From positions 1 to 35,245 of the forward strand of contig CAUJHQ010000043.1 of NCBI GenBank assembly GCA_963204815.1: a stretch of 35,245 nucleotides of DNA, in the 5' to 3' direction. This stretch comes from Pseudomonadota bacterium. GTDB taxonomy: Bacteria > Pseudomonadota > Gammaproteobacteria > Burkholderiales > Burkholderiaceae_C. The notes beneath the pieces are model-generated. The model saw only the letters and a list, made by a program, of their open reading frames with translations. It was not told the origin of the DNA and made no database searches. Position numbers and translations under genes: made by a program. How positions within the stretch are numbered: position 1 is the first letter of the stretch; every line of letters begins with the position of its first letter. Below, in pieces: positions 32,944 to 35,245 of this stretch.

Positions 32944-34098
32944 ATGGCCCTGCAACGACGACACCTGCTGGCCGCGCTGGGCGCGGCCGCCACACCGTGG
33001 GCGCGTGCCCAGTCGCCCGGGCCCGGGCCGCTGTTCGCCGCGCGGCCGGCGCTGGCGCCGATCGCCGCACGGCCCGACCGCATCATCGACATCGCCGTCT
33101 GTACGCGGCCGTTCCGCGCCCAGGGCCCGCGCCTCGAGGCCGAGCGGCGCGGCCGCCAGACCATCATCCACAACTATGGCCACGGCGGCAGCGGCTGGTC
33201 GCTGTCCTGGGGCTCGGCGCGTCTGGCGGTGGCGCTGGCGCTGGCCACGCGCGAACGGCGACTCGCCGTGGTGGGCTGCGGCGCCATCGGCCTGACCACG
33301 GCGCGCGTGGCGCAGCGGGCCGGGCTGCAGGTGCGCATCTACTGCAGCGAGCGGCCGCCCGAGGTGCGTTCGTTGGCGGCCACCGGCGTGTGGTCGCCGG
33401 AGTCGCGCGTGTGCACCGAAGCGCACGCCACGCCCGCCTTCCGGCAGCGCTGGGAGGCGATGACGCGGCAGTCGTTCAAGGTCTACCAGGGGCTGCTGGG
33501 CCTGGCCGGCACGCCGGTGGAGTGGCGCGACGGCTACGTGCTGTCGGACACGCCCTTCGGCGAGCGGCTGCCGCCGATGCCCGAGACCGCGGCCGAACCC
33601 GAGTACCCCGACCTCGAAGCGGCGGTGTCCGACCTGCACCCGCGATCGGTACCGCTCACCCGCGAGCAGCACCCATTCGGGCCGGCGCATGCGCGGCGCT
33701 ACACGCAACTCGTCTTCAACCTGCCGGCCTACACGCAGTGGCTGCTGGACGGCTTCTTCCGCGAGGGTGGGGTCATCGAGCAGCGCCACTTCGAGCATCC
33801 GCGCGAGTTCGCGCGCCTGACGGAGCGCACGCTCGTGAACGCCACCGGCTGGGGGGCGCGCGCGCTGTTCGGCGACGACGGCCTGGTGCCGGTGCGCGGG
33901 CAGACCGCGCGCCTGGTGCCGCAGCCCGAGGTCGACTACGGCATCACCTGGCGCGGCCAGAACCTGTGGGTGGTGACGCGGCGCGACGGCATCCTGGTGC
34001 AGGCGCAGGCGGCCGGCGACTACGGTAGCGCCGACATCACCCCCGACCGCGCCGCCTCCGAGGCGGCGGTGCGGCGCCTCGCGTCGATCTATGCCTGA
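32944..34098 (+). CDS. Exported D-amino-acid-oxidase-like FAD oxidoreductase, apparently circularly permuted
   Basis: A 384-residue flavoprotein related to D-amino-acid oxidase (DAAO). The N-terminus QRRHLLAALGAAATPWARA looks like a Tat signal (twin Arg, hydrophobic stretch, AxA-type site near residue 22), so the enzyme probably acts in the periplasm. Next comes TRPFRAQGPRLE (54-65) and HNYGHGGSGWSLSWG (76-90), which in known DAAOs form the C-terminal end and carry the substrate-binding Arg. Only then follows the FAD-binding strand-loop with GCGAIG (111-116), LAATGVW (144-150), and the late VNATGWGARALF and VPVRGQTARLV. The order is thus permuted, but all segments are present. It is followed ten bases later by a PLP dehydratase gene. 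Confidence 0.88.
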   Translation: MALQRRHLLAALGAAATPWARAQSPGPGPLFAARPALAPIAARPDRIIDIAVCTRPFRAQGPRLEAERRGRQTIIHNYGHGGSGWSLSWGSARLAVALALATRERRLAVVGCGAIGLTTARVAQRAGLQVRIYCSERPPEVRSLAATGVWSPESRVCTEAHATPAFRQRWEAMTRQSFKVYQGLLGLAGTPVEWRDGYVLSDTPFGERLPPMPETAAEPEYPDLEAAVSDLHPRSVPLTREQHPFGPAHARRYTQLVFNLPAYTQWLLDGFFREGGVIEQRHFEHPREFARLTERTLVNATGWGARALFGDDGLVPVRGQTARLVPQPEVDYGITWRGQNLWVVTRRDGILVQAQAAGDYGSADITPDRAASEAAVRRLASIYA

Positions 34099-34107
34099 GG
34101 AGACTTC

Positions 34108-35037
34108 GTGAACGTCGATCACAACACCATACGCGCGGCGGCCGCGCGCATCGAAGCCGACGTGCGGCGCACGCCGCTGTGGCGCCTGCCCGGGCGCGCG
34201 CTCGGCCTCGACGTTGCGGAGGTGTGGCTCAAGCTCGAACACCTGCAGGTCGGCGGCAGCTTCAAGGCGCGCGGCATGTTCAACCGCATGCGCGCGCTGC
34301 CGCTGCCGGCGGCGGGGGTCACGGTGGCGTCGGGCGGCAACGCCGGCATCGCGGTGGCGACGGCGGCGCGCGCGCTCGGCGTGCCCCGCGAGGTCTTCGT
34401 GCCCGAGGTCTCGAGCGCCGCCAAGCGCGCCGCGCTGGCGGCGCTGGGCGCGACGGTGCGCGTGGTCGGCGCGAGTTACGCCGACGCCGCCGCGGCCTGC
34501 CTGGCGCGCCAGCGCGAGAGCGGCGCGCTGCTGATGCACGCCTACGACCAGCCCGAGGTGGTGGCCGGGGCCGGCACGCTGGCCGCCGAGATCGAGGCCG
34601 ACGCCGGGCTGCCGGACCGCGTGCTCGTCAGCGTGGGCGGCGGCGGACTGGTGGCCGGCATCGCGGCCTGGTGCGAAGGCCGTACCCGGGTCGAGGCGCT
34701 GGAGCCGCGCCTGGCGCCGACGCTGCACGCCGCCTGGCAGGCCGGCGAGCCGGTCGACGTGGCGGTGTCCGGCGTGGCCGCCGATTCGCTGGGCGCACGC
34801 CGCATCGGCGCCATCGCGTGGGCGCAGCGCCGCCACATCGCCGGCGTGCACCTGCTGGAAGACGAGGCGATTCGCGCCGCGCAGCAACGCATGTGGCGCG
34901 ACTTCCGCCTGGCGGTGGAACCGGCCGCCGCGCTGCCGCTGGCGGCGCTGTGGTCGGGGGTGCTGAAGCCGGCGCCGAAGGAGCGCGTGGCCGTGATCGT
35001 CTGCGGCGCCAACCTCGACCCGGCGACGCTGGCCTGA
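34108..35037 (+). CDS. Threonine/serine dehydratase-like PLP enzyme
   Basis: A 309-residue fold-type II PLP enzyme. The Schiff-base lysine K53 is in VGGSFKARG, SGGNAGIAVA binds substrate, and SVGGGGLVAGIAAW is the glycine loop holding the PLP phosphate. There is no C-terminal ACT/regulatory domain, so it is a catabolic or accessory dehydratase or racemase rather than IlvA. A GAGGAGA ribosome-binding site precedes the GTG start, and the gap to the oxidase gene is nine bases. Together they may process hydroxy- or D-amino acids; this is inferred. A Ser/Thr dehydratase or serine racemase-like role is most likely. Confidence 0.9.
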   Translation: MNVDHNTIRAAAARIEADVRRTPLWRLPGRALGLDVAEVWLKLEHLQVGGSFKARGMFNRMRALPLPAAGVTVASGGNAGIAVATAARALGVPREVFVPEVSSAAKRAALAALGATVRVVGASYADAAAACLARQRESGALLMHAYDQPEVVAGAGTLAAEIEADAGLPDRVLVSVGGGGLVAGIAAWCEGRTRVEALEPRLAPTLHAAWQAGEPVDVAVSGVAADSLGARRIGAIAWAQRRHIAGVHLLEDEAIRAAQQRMWRDFRLAVEPAAALPLAALWSGVLKPAPKERVAVIVCGANLDPATLA

Positions 35038-35043
35038 GCGTGG

Positions 35044-35245
35044 TCAGTTCAGCCCGATGAACGCCAGCACCGGCTTGACGGTGCGTTCCGGGTCTTCCTC
35101 GTGCGGCACGTGGCCGAGGTCGTCGAAGGTGACGAGCTGGCTGCCCACGATCGTCTTCGCGAACACCTGGCCGATGGCCGGCGGCACGATGCGGTCGCGC
35201 CCGCCCCAGAGGATCAGCGTGGGCAGCGTCAGCGTGCCGATGCGC
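35044..35245 (-). CDS. Alpha/beta-fold hydrolase, 3' part only
   Basis: The last 66 residues of an alpha/beta hydrolase whose start lies beyond the window. The stretch TLILWGGRDRIVPP carries the triad Asp in its usual position, and DDLGHVPHEEDPERT carries the catalytic His. It ends FIGLN at a TGA (35044-35046). Convergent with the dehydratase gene, six bases apart. The substrate cannot be told. Confidence 0.85.
   Translation of the reverse strand, partial: RIGTLTLPTLILWGGRDRIVPPAIGQVFAKTIVGSQLVTFDDLGHVPHEEDPERTVKPVLAFIGLN

Noticed and set aside
32896..34887. Long upstream extension of the argE frame, up to about 1054 codons in all
   Set aside because: The extra 660 or so residues are antisense to the oxidase and dehydratase genes and have no family-like sequence. 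The argE family start at 32895 is clear.

Overview
The window is chromosomal DNA of very high GC content. Its gene content and order point to a betaproteobacterium of the order Burkholderiales, probably near the Rubrivivax/Leptothrix group. The evidence is an S20-murJ divergent pair, hda-HAD-pcnB-folK in overlapping order, an rpsP-rimM-trmD-rplS operon followed by a NudL-type Nudix and a CobD/CbiB-like gene, argD-argF, and DUF3579 and DUF47-pit genes. The organism is inferred from gene content only. I see no tRNA, rRNA, insertion sequence, prophage or CRISPR array. The DNA is densely coded, mostly core genome, with a few accessory metabolic islands.

Layout. 1-3108 is a sugar-acid catabolism island: an SDR cut by the window edge, a cupin protein, an FCD-type GntR regulator, a DenD-like D-erythronate dehydrogenase and a second SDR. 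A PAS-GGDEF diguanylate cyclase follows (3219-4100). 4108-6895 (minus) is argD-argF with a PPOX-type flavoprotein at its end. 7057-9394 holds a DUF3579 gene, rpsT and the divergent murJ. 9410-14034 is a tightly packed run: a SirB1-like protein, hda, a HAD phosphatase, pcnB, folK and a small DMT-type membrane protein. 14102-15774 is a phosphate-uptake pair, DUF47 and Pit. Its promoter region carries three tandem 11-bp repeats that read as a Pho box. 15764-16728 (minus) carries a TM2-domain protein and a GNAT acetyltransferase. 16905-20632 is the ribosomal/tRNA-modification operon rpsP-rimM-trmD-rplS, then a Nudix hydrolase and a CobD-like protein.

20646-22818 (minus) is an M48 protease followed by rsgA, and orn runs divergently (22875-23435). 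After it come a DUF2087 protein (minus), a DEAD-box RNA helicase with a long leader, and an FKBP isomerase, GluQRS and a LysR regulator (all minus). The LysR gene diverges from a pirin-DoxX-flavodoxin run that looks like a redox or electrophile-response unit. The right end has a serine hydrolase, a DUF599 membrane protein, argE (minus), a Tat-exported D-amino-acid-oxidase-like flavoprotein, a threonine/serine dehydratase-like PLP enzyme and the 3' end of an alpha/beta hydrolase.

The two signals I rate highest are the oxidase at 32944-34098 and the repeats at 14056-14088. In the oxidase, the HNYGHGG segment, normally at the C-terminus of D-amino-acid oxidases, lies before the FAD-binding Rossmann motif, so the protein looks circularly permuted. 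The repeats lie directly downstream of a -10 element of the DUF47-pit operon, a position that suggests repression by PhoB. A recurring TANNNT element 7-10 bases before start codons also suggests that several genes here are transcribed leaderless.
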